Positions 31,803 through 39,749 of a stretch of 64,000 nt of DNA are shown here, piece by piece. Each line of letters starts with the position of its first letter. Positions within the stretch are counted from its first letter, which is position 1. Position numbers and translations under genes: made by a program. Location: positions 1-64,000 of the forward strand of contig JAITMR010000045.1 in NCBI GenBank assembly GCA_031277215.1, read 5' to 3'. The stretch is from Burkholderiales bacterium. Lineage in GTDB: Bacteria; Pseudomonadota; Gammaproteobacteria; Burkholderiales; Casimicrobiaceae. The notes below the pieces were generated by a model, which searched no databases, was not told the origin of the DNA, and was given only the letters and a program-made list of their open reading frames with translations.

Positions 31803-32771
31803 ATGAATGATCACGTTTCCTTGGCTCCGATGCCAACCCCCAACAGCCAAACACGCGACCCGCGCCGCTTGGAATTTGAAGCCAACAAACTCAAAAAAAG
31901 GCTGCGCCGTCTGGTCGGTCAAGCCATAGCCGATTTTTCGATGATTGAAGCGGGCGATCGGGTGATGGTCTGCCTGTCCGGTGGCAAGGACAGTCACGCA
32001 CTGCTCGATATTCTTCTCTCGCTTAAAGCCCGTGCGCCGCTTCCGTTTGAAGTGATTGCGGCCAACCTCGATCAGAAACAGCCCGACTTTCCATCCGATG
32101 TTTTGCCGCGCTATTTTGAAGAGCACGGCATACCCTACCGAATCGTCGAGCAGGACACTTACAGCATCGTCAAGCGCCTCATTCCCGAAGGCGGCACGAT
32201 GTGCTCGCTGTGTTCACGGTTGCGCCGTGGCGTGCTTTATCGTGTTGCCGACGAACTGGGCGCCACCAAAATCGCGCTCGGACATCACCGCGACGACCTG
32301 CTTGCAACATTCTTCCTGAATCTCTTTTTCGCTGCCCGCGTCAAAACCATGCCGCCCAAGCTGCGTTCGGACGATAAAAAGCACATTGTGATTCGACCGC
32401 TGGCCTATGTGCGTGAGCGCGATTTGATTCGCTACGCCGATTTGAAAAAGTTTCCGATCATTCCCTGCAACCTGTGCGGCTCGCAAGAGCACCTGCAACG
32501 AAAACAAGTTTCATTGATGTTGCGCGAGTGGGAAAAGAAATTTCCCGGTCGGCTCGACTCGATCTTCGGCGCCATGTCCACCGTCGTGCTTTCTCATTTG
32601 ATGGATCGCAGAAGATTCGATTTTGATCATTTTAAACCGCGACAACCTGATGTTACTACCCAACCGGAAGATATCCGCGAACAATTGCCGGAGCTTGACG
32701 AAGATGATTTTGGCAATGTCTTGAACACTTTCTCGGATGCAACATCGCCGATCACGTTAAGGAAGCTCTGA
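31803..32771 (+). CDS. ttcA: tRNA 2-thiocytidine biosynthesis protein TtcA
   Basis: A 322-residue Fe-S enzyme that thiolates cytidine 32 of some tRNAs. The ATG at 31803 gives [13 protein letters not shown]; family similarity begins a little later ([20 protein letters not shown]). The PP-loop [17 protein letters not shown] and two CxxC motifs ([11 protein letters not shown] and [10 protein letters not shown]) that hold the cluster are present. The last three residues and the stop codon (AGG AAG CTC TGA) lie in sequence matching the left end of the MITE-like family, GGAAGCTCTGATTAATTC, so the native C-terminus may have been replaced by an insertion. Confidence 0.94.
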   Translation: MNDHVSLAPMPTPNSQTRDPRRLEFEANKLKKRLRRLVGQAIADFSMIEAGDRVMVCLSGGKDSHALLDILLSLKARAPLPFEVIAANLDQKQPDFPSDVLPRYFEEHGIPYRIVEQDTYSIVKRLIPEGGTMCSLCSRLRRGVLYRVADELGATKIALGHHRDDLLATFFLNLFFAARVKTMPPKLRSDDKKHIVIRPLAYVRERDLIRYADLKKFPIIPCNLCGSQEHLQRKQVSLMLREWEKKFPGRLDSIFGAMSTVVLSHLMDRRRFDFDHFKPRQPDVTTQPEDIREQLPELDEDDFGNVLNTFSDATSPITLRKL

Positions 32772-32855
32772 TTAATTCGGCGATTCACCCCCATCCCCTC
32801 CCTATCCCTCCCCCCCGACCAAAATCTCTTCGGGGACAGGCTCTTGAAGCGGGAG
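32761..32855. repeat. MITE-like left end plus CCCGACCAAAA module after ttcA
   Basis: GGAAGCTCTGATTAATTC at 32761 matches the left end at 24517 in 16 of 18 positions. About 32808-32855 holds another copy of the module with TCTTCGGGGACAGGCTCTTG. No matching right end was found before the next gene, so this is a truncated or rearranged element. Confidence 0.55.
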
Positions 32856-32886
32856 AAAACCAAGAGGCGAATTGTGGCAAAGCCTA

Positions 32887-33069
32887 CTACCTGACCGCCA
32901 ACCAAAACAACAAAACATTTTTGTGCGATATTGCTTTTGTTATTTTTTCTTCTCTCTTTAGCTCGGCATACTCGTCTTTATCATGGGCGTAATCAAAGGC
33001 CAGCACCAATGGTTCATCATTTTTCGTCGCCAATCTTAAACCAGCTTTTCCCATTGCATGTGCTGGCAT
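32887..33069 (-). CDS. Small hypothetical protein
   Basis: A 60-residue frame starting nine bases after the methyltransferase stop on the same strand. It has a charged middle (NDEPLVLAFDYAHDKDEYAE followed by LKREEKITK) and similar low GC to the methyltransferase. I do not recognise it. It could be a real cotranscribed small gene or the residue of a larger one. Codon composition is plausible, but no family evidence supports it. Confidence 0.3.
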   Translation of the reverse strand: MPAHAMGKAGLRLATKNDEPLVLAFDYAHDKDEYAELKREEKITKAISHKNVLLFWLAVR

Positions 33070-33078
33070 TCTCTGTCG

Positions 33079-33843
33079 TCAGGTTTCCGCAACGATCAAC
33101 ATTTCAAAATCTTTGGTGGTCAATGTGTGTTCCCTCGAAAATTCGCCAAGCCTCGCTCCGAAGATGTCTATTGTTTTATATCTCAGCGACTTCAATAACC
33201 ATGTTATTTCGCAAGGCACGTAATATCTTTCATTGCATTCAAGCGTCTTTTTACTTCCATCATCGTCCTCAAAATCTACGATATTACGGTCACGGAAAGT
33301 CATTAAATCAAAGGTGCTGTTTCTACACGTCGAGCTGCCTTCTTCTTTTGCTGAAGCGTGAAATTCATCGACTGAATGATAGAGCGGAAACAGACCGTTT
33401 AGCGCGTTGAATATAAATTTGGCACGAGGTTTGAGCGATTTTGTAACGCTTTTCAGAATTTCAAAATTCATTTCATCAGTTTCCATCAATGAAAAACCGC
33501 CTTCGCAAAGCATGATCGCAACATCAAATTCGTTGTCAAAGGGCAAATGGCGTGCATCCTGGCGCTGAAAATCAATCACCAAATTATTTTCTGCCGCTTT
33601 TTCTTTTGCTCTTTTCAGTTGGGATTCCGACAAGTCAATGCCGGTGACACAATAGCCGCGTTTCGATAATTCGATGGCGTGCCGACCTGTACCGCAGCCT
33701 ACGTCCAATATTTTTAAGGACTTGTCGAAGTTGATTTCTTTTTCTATGAAATCACATTCTCCGACAGTACCATGAGTGAAATTCTCTTTGTCGTATTTTT
33801 TTCCGTAGTTTTCAAATAATGTCTCGTACCATTGTTTATTCAT
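33079..33843 (-). CDS. SAM-dependent class I methyltransferase
   Basis: A 254-residue protein with a Rossmann methyltransferase fold. Motif I is KILDVGCGTGRHAIELSKRG, motif II GIDLSESQLKRAKE, and the post-motif DFQRQDARHLPFDNEFDVAI. The C-terminal half, with FNALNGLFPLYHS and ERYYVPCEITWLLKSL, fits the broad Methyltransf_25 group. The substrate is unknown. The gene is visibly richer in A+T than its neighbours and uses AAA/AAT codons freely, suggesting recent acquisition. It lies alone between ttcA and a carboxylesterase on the opposite strand to ttcA. Confidence 0.85.
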   Translation of the reverse strand: MNKQWYETLFENYGKKYDKENFTHGTVGECDFIEKEINFDKSLKILDVGCGTGRHAIELSKRGYCVTGIDLSESQLKRAKEKAAENNLVIDFQRQDARHLPFDNEFDVAIMLCEGGFSLMETDEMNFEILKSVTKSLKPRAKFIFNALNGLFPLYHSVDEFHASAKEEGSSTCRNSTFDLMTFRDRNIVDFEDDDGSKKTLECNERYYVPCEITWLLKSLRYKTIDIFGARLGEFSREHTLTTKDFEMLIVAET

Positions 33844-33881
33844 GGCATTCGTCTCTGCCGTTTTCTTTATCGTCTAACGAA

Positions 33882-34559
33882 TCATTCAAGCACAGGCAGC
33901 ACACGCGCCAGAAACGCGCCGACATCCCGCAATTCTTGCTCTACCGCCGAATGTGGCATCGGATAGGTTTGCCATTCGACTTCGTAGCGACGTTCACGCA
34001 AAGCATCGCGCGACATCTCGCCCCATTGAGGCAACACCACCGGATCGACCGTCCCGTGCGCCATGAAGATCGGCGTTTGGCGGTTGGCCTCGCTTGCTTC
34101 CTGCCTCAGTGTTTCAGCGCCTATCAGATACGTTGACAGCGCCACGATTCCCGCCAACCGTTCCGCATGCCGCAATCCCGCAAACAGCGCTACCGCGCCT
34201 CCTTGCGAGAACCCCGCCAGAACCGTCCGCGACGGCGCGATTCCGCGACTGTATTCATGCCGCAATAACGCTTCAATACTTTCTTGAGATGCCCGAATCC
34301 CGCTGAGATCGGCGCGTGCGCTCAAATCGTTTCCTGCAACGCCGTACCAAGCGCGCATCCGGTATCCTTGATTGACGGTTATCGGCATCATCGGCGCATG
34401 CGGAAACAGAAAGCGAATGCGCGCTGCCGACGGCAGTCCTAATGAGCTTATCTCCGAAGCCCAGCCATGCCCGCTATCGCCCAAGCCGTGCATCCAGATA
34501 ACCGTAGCGTCAGGATTCGGTTGCGTTTCGATTTCAACGGAAGAAAGCAGTGTCGTCAT
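33882..34559 (-). CDS. Carboxylesterase/phospholipase (alpha/beta hydrolase)
   Basis: A 225-residue esterase of the acyl-protein thioesterase-like family. The ATG at 34559 gives MTTLLSSVEIETQPNPDATV; the longer frame upstream has no family support. VIWMHGLGDSGHGW forms the oxyanion region, GFSQGGAVALF holds the nucleophile Ser, HGTVDPVV the Asp, and MPHSA the His. No signal peptide is seen, so it is cytosolic. The natural substrate is not predictable; family members hydrolyse short-chain esters or lysophospholipids. Confidence 0.9.
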   Translation of the reverse strand: MTTLLSSVEIETQPNPDATVIWMHGLGDSGHGWASEISSLGLPSAARIRFLFPHAPMMPITVNQGYRMRAWYGVAGNDLSARADLSGIRASQESIEALLRHEYSRGIAPSRTVLAGFSQGGAVALFAGLRHAERLAGIVALSTYLIGAETLRQEASEANRQTPIFMAHGTVDPVVLPQWGEMSRDALRERRYEVEWQTYPMPHSAVEQELRDVGAFLARVLPVLE

Positions 34560-34833
34560 GGGGAACACCCCTGCAAAAGGCCAAAGGTTTATTGTACCCC
34601 CTCGTTCGCACGAGTGGACAGCCGAAAGCCGGAAGAAAGTACTTTCCCACCCTCTTCCCGCAGCAAAAGATGGGCGCTGGCGTATCGCCGACCAGAAATA
34701 GCTTCTGCTATTAGGGCATTCTGAGGCAGGTTCTATTATCATAGCAAATGTGAACACATTATCATCAGCTTCATAAGCAGTTTTTTGCCAACTTGCCATT
34801 CAGCCAGGATCCGTCTGCCGTAAACTTCCTCTC

Positions 34834-36033
34834 ATGAACTATTTCTTCCTTATCATGCTTACCATCCAAGCCGCTTTGGGGGCTTATCTGGGCTGGCGCT
34901 TTCGCTGGGCATTCGGCGCTGCGTTGCCGCCTTGGCTGATGGCCTGGTATGTATTTTGGCCGGTCGTTGCGCTGGTCGTCATGAGCTTTCCGCTGGTTCA
35001 TTTTTTCAGCCGCCGACTCGGCGTAGAGTTACCGCCTTGGTTGTTTTTCGCCACCGCCGTTTTGTATGGCGCGTTAATAGTAGGATTTACCACCGTCTTT
35101 TTCGCCGATGTGCTTGGCCTGATCGCCCGTCGTTTGTCTTTTTTGCAAACCGCGTGCGCGTATGTTCGCCAACATCCGCATCATTTCGGTTTTCTTGTAT
35201 TGGGGATCATCGCGCTGCAAATGGCTTGGGGAGTTTACCGTGCGTACGCGCCGCGCGAAACGCATTATTCGCCGATCATTCACAAGCCGCTGAAAAACAA
35301 CGCAACACAATTGCGCATCGTCCAACTTTCCGATCTGCACATCAGCCGTTACAGTTCCGTGGCACTGATACAAGAGATGGTCTCTCGTGTTAACCGCCTG
35401 CAACCGGATATCATCGTCTTCACCGGCGACATCATTGACAATTCGGTTAAACCGTATTTCGATCAGGAGATGCCTCGCATCCTGAGCGAACTCAAAAGCC
35501 GTTACGGCGTTTACGCCATCATGAGCAACCATGATTACTACGGAGAATCGCCGAAACTCAACATTGATGCTTATGCCCGTTCCAACATGCGCGTCTTGCG
35601 TGACGAAGCTCTTTACCTCGAAGAACCGGGCATCACCCTGATCGGACGCGACGACTGGATTCTCGACACCCGTCAATTGCCGCCGGGCGTTTTGCTCGAC
35701 GCTCCAGGAAGCCGCGCTTCACTCGCCGCCCTGACAGCGCACGCCGATCCGACGACACCGTGGATTCTGCTCGATCACCAACCACGCCAAATTGATGAAG
35801 CCATCGCGCAGAAAATCGATCTGCAATTCTCCGGCCACACGCACAACGGCCAATTTTTTCCCATCAACTTCATCGTTAAATTCCTCTACAAAAAACCCTG
35901 GGGACTGCTGACAGAAGAAACCTATTCGCTAATCGTCACCTGCGGTTTCGGAACCTGGGGGCCGCCACTGCGTTTCCCCGGTTACGCCGAAATCGTCGTC
36001 GCCAACGTTCTTTTTCAATCCTCTCATCCTTGA
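34834..36033 (+). CDS. Membrane-anchored metallophosphoesterase
   Basis: A 399-residue protein. The first ~135 residues contain four membrane helices (about 4-24, 35-57, 68-92, 114-134). A calcineurin-like phosphoesterase domain follows, with all metal-binding blocks: [33 protein letters not shown] and [12 protein letters not shown]. This layout resembles YkuE/YaeI-type enzymes, some of which cleave UDP-diacylglucosamine or other lipid pyrophosphates. Here the substrate is unknown, and the active site side is inferred only. Its end overlaps the longest possible guaC frame. Confidence 0.88.
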   Translation: MNYFFLIMLTIQAALGAYLGWRFRWAFGAALPPWLMAWYVFWPVVALVVMSFPLVHFFSRRLGVELPPWLFFATAVLYGALIVGFTTVFFADVLGLIARRLSFLQTACAYVRQHPHHFGFLVLGIIALQMAWGVYRAYAPRETHYSPIIHKPLKNNATQLRIVQLSDLHISRYSSVALIQEMVSRVNRLQPDIIVFTGDIIDNSVKPYFDQEMPRILSELKSRYGVYAIMSNHDYYGESPKLNIDAYARSNMRVLRDEALYLEEPGITLIGRDDWILDTRQLPPGVLLDAPGSRASLAALTAHADPTTPWILLDHQPRQIDEAIAQKIDLQFSGHTHNGQFFPINFIVKFLYKKPWGLLTEETYSLIVTCGFGTWGPPLRFPGYAEIVVANVLFQSSHP

Positions 36034-36041
36034 TTCCTGAC

Positions 36042-37088
36042 ATGCGCATCGAAACCGAAATCAAACTCGACTTTAAAGATGTTCTGATCCGTCCCAAGCG
36101 TTCGACGCTTAACACCCGTTCGGACGTCGATATTTCTCGGGAATTCTCGTTTCGTCACAACAAACAGCCCTACCAAGGCATTCCGGTCATTGCCGCCAAT
36201 ATGGATACCGTCGGCACTTTCGAGATGGCAAAAGCGCTGGCCAGCCAGCGCATGTCCACCGCGCTTCACAAGCACTACGAAGTTTCGCAATACGTCGAGT
36301 TCTTTCGAGCCTTGCCGCCGCGCGATGTTGTTTTTTATTCGCTGGGGATCAGCGAACAGGATGAAGACAAACTGCATCAAGTCATGCAGCAGTTGGGAGC
36401 ATCGTCGGCAATCCGCCATATGTGCATTGATGTTGCCAACGGCTACACCGAAAACTTCGTCAGCTTTGTGAAAAAAATCCGCAACGCCTATCAGGATATT
36501 GTGCTGATGGCCGGTAACGTGGTCACCGGCGAAATGACCGAAGAACTCATTCTGGCCGGTGCCGATATCGTCAAAGTCGGCATCGGACCGGGGTCTGTCT
36601 GCACGACACGAAAAATGACCGGCGTCGGTTATCCGCAACTGTCCGCCATCATCGAATGCGCCGACTCCGCGCACGGCCTCGGTGGACGCATCTGCGCCGA
36701 CGGCGGCTGCACAACCGTCGGCGACATCGCCAAAGCATTCGGCGGCGGCGCCGACTTCGTGATGATGGGCGGCATGTTTGCCGGACACGATGAATGTGGC
36801 GGCGAAATCACCGTTCGCGGCGATGAAAAATACATGCAGTTTTACGGAATGAGCAGCAAAGCGGCGATGGACAAATACGCTGGCGGCGTTGCTGCTTACC
36901 GTGCAGCAGAAGGCAAAGAAGTCCTGATTCCCTACCGAGGCCCGGTCGAAAACACCGCTCAGGAAATCCTCGGCGGCGTGCGCTCGGCATGTACTTACGT
37001 CGGCGCCCGCCAACTGCGCGAACTTTCCAAACGCACCACCTTCATCCGCGTCACCCAGCAACTGAACGAAGTTTTCGGGAAAAATTGA
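36042..37088 (+). CDS. guaC: GMP reductase
   Basis: A 348-residue enzyme that deaminates GMP to IMP with NADPH, returning guanine nucleotides to the IMP pool. The ATG at 36042 gives [20 protein letters not shown], the canonical start; an upstream TTG would add four residues. The catalytic cysteine is in [20 protein letters not shown], and the phosphate and NADP regions [20 protein letters not shown] and EYRAAEGK-like [10 protein letters not shown] are present. It is the close E. coli GuaC type rather than an IMP dehydrogenase, since no CBS domains are present. It starts nine bases after the phosphoesterase gene. Confidence 0.96.
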   Translation: MRIETEIKLDFKDVLIRPKRSTLNTRSDVDISREFSFRHNKQPYQGIPVIAANMDTVGTFEMAKALASQRMSTALHKHYEVSQYVEFFRALPPRDVVFYSLGISEQDEDKLHQVMQQLGASSAIRHMCIDVANGYTENFVSFVKKIRNAYQDIVLMAGNVVTGEMTEELILAGADIVKVGIGPGSVCTTRKMTGVGYPQLSAIIECADSAHGLGGRICADGGCTTVGDIAKAFGGGADFVMMGGMFAGHDECGGEITVRGDEKYMQFYGMSSKAAMDKYAGGVAAYRAAEGKEVLIPYRGPVENTAQEILGGVRSACTYVGARQLRELSKRTTFIRVTQQLNEVFGKN

Positions 37089-37171
37089 TTTCCCGCTTTC
37101 GCTATCGTTGTTCTTTTTGCTTCAAAGCACGTTAGGTAAAGTGCGCTAAAAACTGCTGCCCCAAAGAAGAA

Positions 37172-37209
37172 GCCCCGCAAACGGACTAGGGAGGAAGTCG
37201 TTGCGGGGC
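37172..37209. repeat. Long hairpin-forming inverted repeat after guaC
   Basis: GCCCCGCAA (37172-37180) pairs with TTGCGGGGC (37201-37209). The stem is extended inward by CG and ACT/AGT with small bulges. No T run follows, so it is not a standard terminator. It could be a structured RNA end, a transcription brake after guaC or a recombination feature at the island border. Confidence 0.45.
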
Positions 37210-37474
37210 AGTACCCTCGTTCTCTAATGAAAAGGGGTGATTAGAATATAACACACCGCCCCCGCCGCCTCAATAAAAGAACAGCATAAAGTGCAACGAG
37301 CTGTAAGCATTTGCGGATTTACCACGTCTATCATGGCGCTCTCGCCAGCAGCAGCATAGGCGAGATTTGAAAAATACTGACCGCCAAACCCGAAACAACC
37401 CAAAAAATCAGGCGGCTACAATCAGTTGGATTTACGTAACCTTTTGATTTTTAAAGGCTCGTGAGAAAAATAGC

Positions 37475-37487
37475 TGGCGTCCCTAGG
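37475..37487. other. Candidate attachment site, duplicate of tRNA-Glu 3' end
   Basis: TGGCGTCCCTAGG matches TGGCGTCCCCAGG, the 3' end of the tRNA-Glu gene (39581-39593) including CCA, in 12 of 13 positions and in the same orientation. The two copies bracket hicAB and the integrase remnants, as expected for attL/attR of an element inserted in a tRNA gene. The short length makes chance possible. Confidence 0.4.
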
Positions 37488-37604
37488 ACAACCTGAGCTT
37501 ATCCCCACTATCCGCATCAGCCGACCAGTCACTATCCGCTATCGCCGTCCATCAATGCTCGCGCCTCCGAAACCCTTGACGTAAATCAAACACCCACAAA
37601 ACAA

Positions 37605-37656
37605 GGACAAAAATGTCCATATTTCTATTGGCGGCACAGACATTTTTGTCCATAAT
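37605..37656 (+). promoter_or_regulatory. hicAB promoter with two palindromic operators
   Basis: GGACAAAAATGTCC (37605-37618) and GACATTTTTGTCC (37639-37651) are two copies of the same palindrome, about 33 bases apart. A promoter fits between and over them: TTGGCG (-35, 37628-37633), a 17-base spacer and CATAAT (-10, 37651-37656). The second palindrome covers the spacer and touches the -10, an ideal place for autorepression by HicB. Binding by HicB is inferred from the family. Confidence 0.6.
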
Positions 37657-37692
37657 GCACCCATAGAAACACAACAAAGAAAGGAGGAAACG

Positions 37693-37872
37693 GTGAAGCA
37701 AAGTGAGTTTCGCCGATGGCTTGAAGAAAAAGGCGCAACGTTTGTAGAAGGAAGCAAGCATACAAAAGCCAAACTAAATGGTAAACAAACCACCCTCCCG
37801 AGGCACCCAAACAAGGAAATACGTAAGGGAACCAGAAAGGCGATAATCAAACAACTCGGGATTAAAGAGTAA
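37693..37872 (+). CDS. hicA: HicA-family mRNA interferase toxin
   Basis: A 59-residue protein beginning at GTG 37693 with a strong AAGGAGG nine bases upstream. The fold is the small dsRBD-like HicA: MKQSEFRRWLEEKGATFVEG, then SKHTKAKLNGKQTTLPRHP with the catalytic His after GSK, and ending RKAIIKQLGIKE. HicA toxins cleave mRNA when not bound by HicB. hicB follows 53 bases downstream. The promoter carries two palindromes that probably bind the HicB helix-turn-helix domain. The module lies in the accessory region next to tRNA-Glu and was probably carried by a mobile element. Confidence 0.9.
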   Translation: MKQSEFRRWLEEKGATFVEGSKHTKAKLNGKQTTLPRHPNKEIRKGTRKAIIKQLGIKE

Positions 37873-37925
37873 CACCAGCCCCGAAAGAGGCTAGATACTT
37901 CTACCCGGAGAAAGGAGAAAATGGT

Positions 37926-38345
37926 ATGCGGTACCCTGTAAATATCGAAAAAGATGGGGATGGATTTATGGTGAGCTTTCCGGATATACCAGAGGCTTTA
38001 ACCTGCGGAGACACCTACGAAGAAGCGTTAGAAATGGCGGCTGATGCTTTAGTTACTGCAATGGACTTTTACTTTGAGGATCGCCGCACGGTTCCGGCTC
38101 CAAGCAAAACGGCGCGCGGGCAGACAACTATCGAGTTGCCGGTCAGCGTGACCGCGAAGGTGTTGCTGCTTAATGAAATGTTGCGCCAGAACATAAGCAA
38201 CGCCGAACTTGCGCGCCGCATCGGTTCGCAGCCAAGAGAGGTACAGCGGATTGTCGATCTCGGGCACGCTACGAAAATCGACACCATCGCCAAAGCACTT
38301 TCGGCGCTCGGAAAGAACCTTGATGTCCGGCTGACGACAGCATAA
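37926..38345 (+). CDS. hicB: HicB-family antitoxin
   Basis: A 139-residue antitoxin. The N-terminal half is the partially degraded RNase H-like HicB domain (MRYPVNIEKDGDGFMVSFPD followed by IPEALTCGDTYEEALEMA). The C-terminal part is a helix-turn-helix (MLRQNISNAELARRIGSQPR followed by EVQRIVDLGHATKIDTIAKAL), which should bind the operator upstream of hicA. It binds and neutralises HicA by family precedent. A good Rho-independent terminator follows the stop, closing a two-gene operon. Confidence 0.93.
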   Translation: MRYPVNIEKDGDGFMVSFPDIPEALTCGDTYEEALEMAADALVTAMDFYFEDRRTVPAPSKTARGQTTIELPVSVTAKVLLLNEMLRQNISNAELARRIGSQPREVQRIVDLGHATKIDTIAKALSALGKNLDVRLTTA

Positions 38346-38350
38346 ATAAG

Positions 38351-38382
38351 AAACGGCGGCCAGTAAGTCCGCCGTTTTTTTC
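38351..38382 (+). terminator. hicAB Rho-independent terminator
   Basis: AAACGGCGG and CCGCCGTTT arms with a ten-base loop are followed by TTTT. It starts six bases after the hicB stop, so it ends the hicAB transcript. Confidence 0.8.
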
Positions 38383-38468
38383 TAACAGCCAGCAAGCGCC
38401 GCTTTGGTCTGCGTATGACCGGCGGCGTGACGCGCTGCGATAATTTGTTCAGGCTTTGGCGTTTTCAC
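38382..38468 (-). pseudogene. Truncated helix-turn-helix regulator fragment
   Basis: A 28-residue frame from GTG 38468, reading KTPKPEQIIAARHAAGHTQT then KAALAGC. This resembles the N-terminal helix-turn-helix of phage-type regulators (EQIIAARHAAGHTQ-x-AA), cut off right after the recognition region at the edge of the hicAB terminator. It is likely the remnant of a longer gene on the mobile element. The call rests on a short match. Confidence 0.35.
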
Positions 38469-38513
38469 GTTGGTTTTTGTTTTTTTGCCATGCCCAAGCG
38501 TCGCCAGCCTCTT

Positions 38514-38714
38514 TCATTGTACCTTCGGGGATTTTTTGATTGTCTTAAACGCTGGCTGGGGGCCGCTGGAGCCTGCGTATATCTGCGGATTATCTGGGAT
38601 GATCCACGACCGCCCTACACGTTGTGCGCCCTTGACACGACCCTCGACAAGAAGCGCCTGTAGACGGCGTTGGCTGATCCCCAACAAAGCTGCCGCCTCA
38701 GCAGTTGATAGCAC
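38514..38714 (-). CDS. Small helix-turn-helix (excisionase/MerR-like) protein
   Basis: A 66-residue protein if started at GTG 38714, which has AAGAGG six bases upstream. LSTAEAAALLGISQRRLQAL followed by LVEGRVKGAQRVGRSWIIP is a helix-turn-helix of the excisionase/HTH_17 type, here with a C-terminal QPAFKTIKKSP tail. It overlaps the preceding hypothetical gene by 17 bases and lies in the integrase operon. A role in excision or in controlling the element is likely by context. A longer start to 38801 is possible but has no family support. Confidence 0.6.
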   Translation of the reverse strand: MLSTAEAAALLGISQRRLQALLVEGRVKGAQRVGRSWIIPDNPQIYAGSSGPQPAFKTIKKSPKVQ

Positions 38715-38985
38715 CGGTAGCCTCTTGATAGATTCGACTGGCCTCGCTCGCCAGGCGGCGCAACATGATTGGTGTGTTGTGTAGACCGTTTTTTGCCTCA
38801 AGCGCAGTCTGCACTGCGGCGAGGTTGGCGGGAGTCACAGAACCCGCGCCGAACAGCTGTGAACCGCTCGGCGCGTTGCTGAAAGAAACAACCAGCCCTG
38901 TATCGTGCGTAGCAGTGCAGGCCGAAAAATCAACCTGCCACCTGCTGCGCCACCCTTTATGCTTGCCAGCCACTGCGTCCCTCAT
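38698..38985 (-). CDS. Hypothetical protein of the integrase operon
   Basis: A 95-residue protein. The ATG at 38985 overlaps the integrase stop (ATGA), which fixes the start. The sequence runs MRDAVAGKHKGWRSRWQVDF, then a polar middle and a helical end (NTPIMLRRLASEASRIYQEA). I do not recognise the family. The overlaps with int upstream and with the helix-turn-helix gene downstream make a tightly packed three-gene mobile-element module. It might be a small accessory or regulatory protein. Confidence 0.55.
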   Translation of the reverse strand: MRDAVAGKHKGWRSRWQVDFSACTATHDTGLVVSFSNAPSGSQLFGAGSVTPANLAAVQTALEAKNGLHNTPIMLRRLASEASRIYQEATGAINC

Positions 38986-39352
38986 TTTTTCGACTCCAGA
39001 GAAATTGTAACCCACTCCCTGAGCCGCCGAGTGCTGTTGTAGACATCGGTCATCGCTTGCCACCGGTGGCCGAGCAGTTTACGGGTGTCGATGCCTTGGT
39101 CGGAGTAGAGCCGCTCGGCCAACGACCGCTGCTCGTGGAAGATTGGCGGTGTCCCCTCATCACGCCCGAGCCGCAGACATCCAGCCTGAACGCACAAAAA
39201 CGGCTGGATAACAGCGTCGGGCAAACGTCGCGCGGCGGTGCAAGCTCCGTATGGATCAGATACGGGCTGCCGCTACCATCGCGGCAGAGATCGATCGCAT
39301 CCGCCAGCGACCAGCCTATCGCGTTGCAGCGTAGCGCCAGCGGGATCGCCAC
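38982..39352 (-). pseudogene. Tyrosine-family phage integrase, truncated and frameshifted
   Basis: This is the C-terminal catalytic part only. AIPLALRCNAIGWSLADAID and PRDVCPTLLSSRF are in one frame (39352 downward). After a frameshift near 39195 comes GTPPIFHEQRSLAERLYSDQ, then LLGHRWQAMTDVYN with the HxxR/Tyr region of lambda-type integrases. The arm-binding and N-terminal domains are missing; the sequence stops at about 39352, where the serine recombinase remnant begins on the other strand. The enzyme cannot be active. It is the relic of the element inserted near tRNA-Glu. Confidence 0.75.
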
Positions 39353-39354
39353 AC

Positions 39355-39621
39355 GCGAAAGCCAAGGCGGAAGCCGAGAAAGTCATGTCAGAGATCACAG
39401 GAAAAGATACCAAGAGCATGCTTGAGCACCTGACAGAAGAGATCTCAGGCCTTGACAGGAGCGGATTGCGGAACCTGATCCGCGGCCTCGTTGACCGCAT
39501 TACGCTTGATCCCGCTACACTTTGTTGCCGGATCGACTATCGACTACAGGTCATTTCCGGGCAAAAAAGTGGGGATAAGATGGCGTCCCCAGGGGGAGTC
39601 GAACCCCCGTTACCGCCGTGA
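39355..39621 (+). pseudogene. C-terminal tail of a serine site-specific recombinase
   Basis: The last ~88 residues of a large serine recombinase-like protein: a coiled region (AKAKAEAEKVMSEITGKDTK), then LRNLIRGLVDRITLDPATLC and the terminal SGDKMASPGGVEPPLPP, encoded by the tRNA-Glu 3' end on the other strand. Recombinase genes ending by reading into the target tRNA in this way are common in integrated elements. The catalytic N-terminal domain is gone, replaced by the opposing integrase fragment, so the junction at about 39353 is a rearrangement point. Confidence 0.65.
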
Positions 39622-39656
39622 AAGGGCGATGTCCTAGGCCTCTAGACGATGGGGAC
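39581..39656 (-). tRNA. tRNA-Glu (TTC)
   Basis: A complete cloverleaf with encoded CCA. The acceptor stem GTCCCCA/TGGGGAC, anticodon loop CTTTCAC (anticodon TTC) on a TCGCC/GGCGG stem, and T arm GGGGGTTCGA are all visible. The sequence is close to E. coli tRNA-Glu. Its 3' end is the apparent integration site of the decayed element on the lower-coordinate side. Confidence 0.96.
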
Positions 39657-39749
39657 CTGGAACTTTTTACTACGAAGCGGGATGGCGTCTCTTGTAAGAG
39701 CCTTTGCAGAAAACGTCTTAACCAGTCCCTAACTCGCAAAGGTTTTTGA
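39657..39749. other. Short gap between tRNA-Glu and the IS3 fragment
   Basis: No gene is seen. The sequence upstream of the minus-strand tRNA should hold its promoter, but none is convincing. Confidence 0.3.

Noticed and set aside
36024-37061. 345-codon minus-strand frame opposite guaC
   Set aside because: Shadow frame of a clear GMP reductase; its composition follows antisense codon bias and it has no recognisable motifs.
37539-37850. 103-codon minus-strand frame opposite hicA
   Set aside because: HicA on the plus strand has a strong ribosome binding site, family match and operon context.
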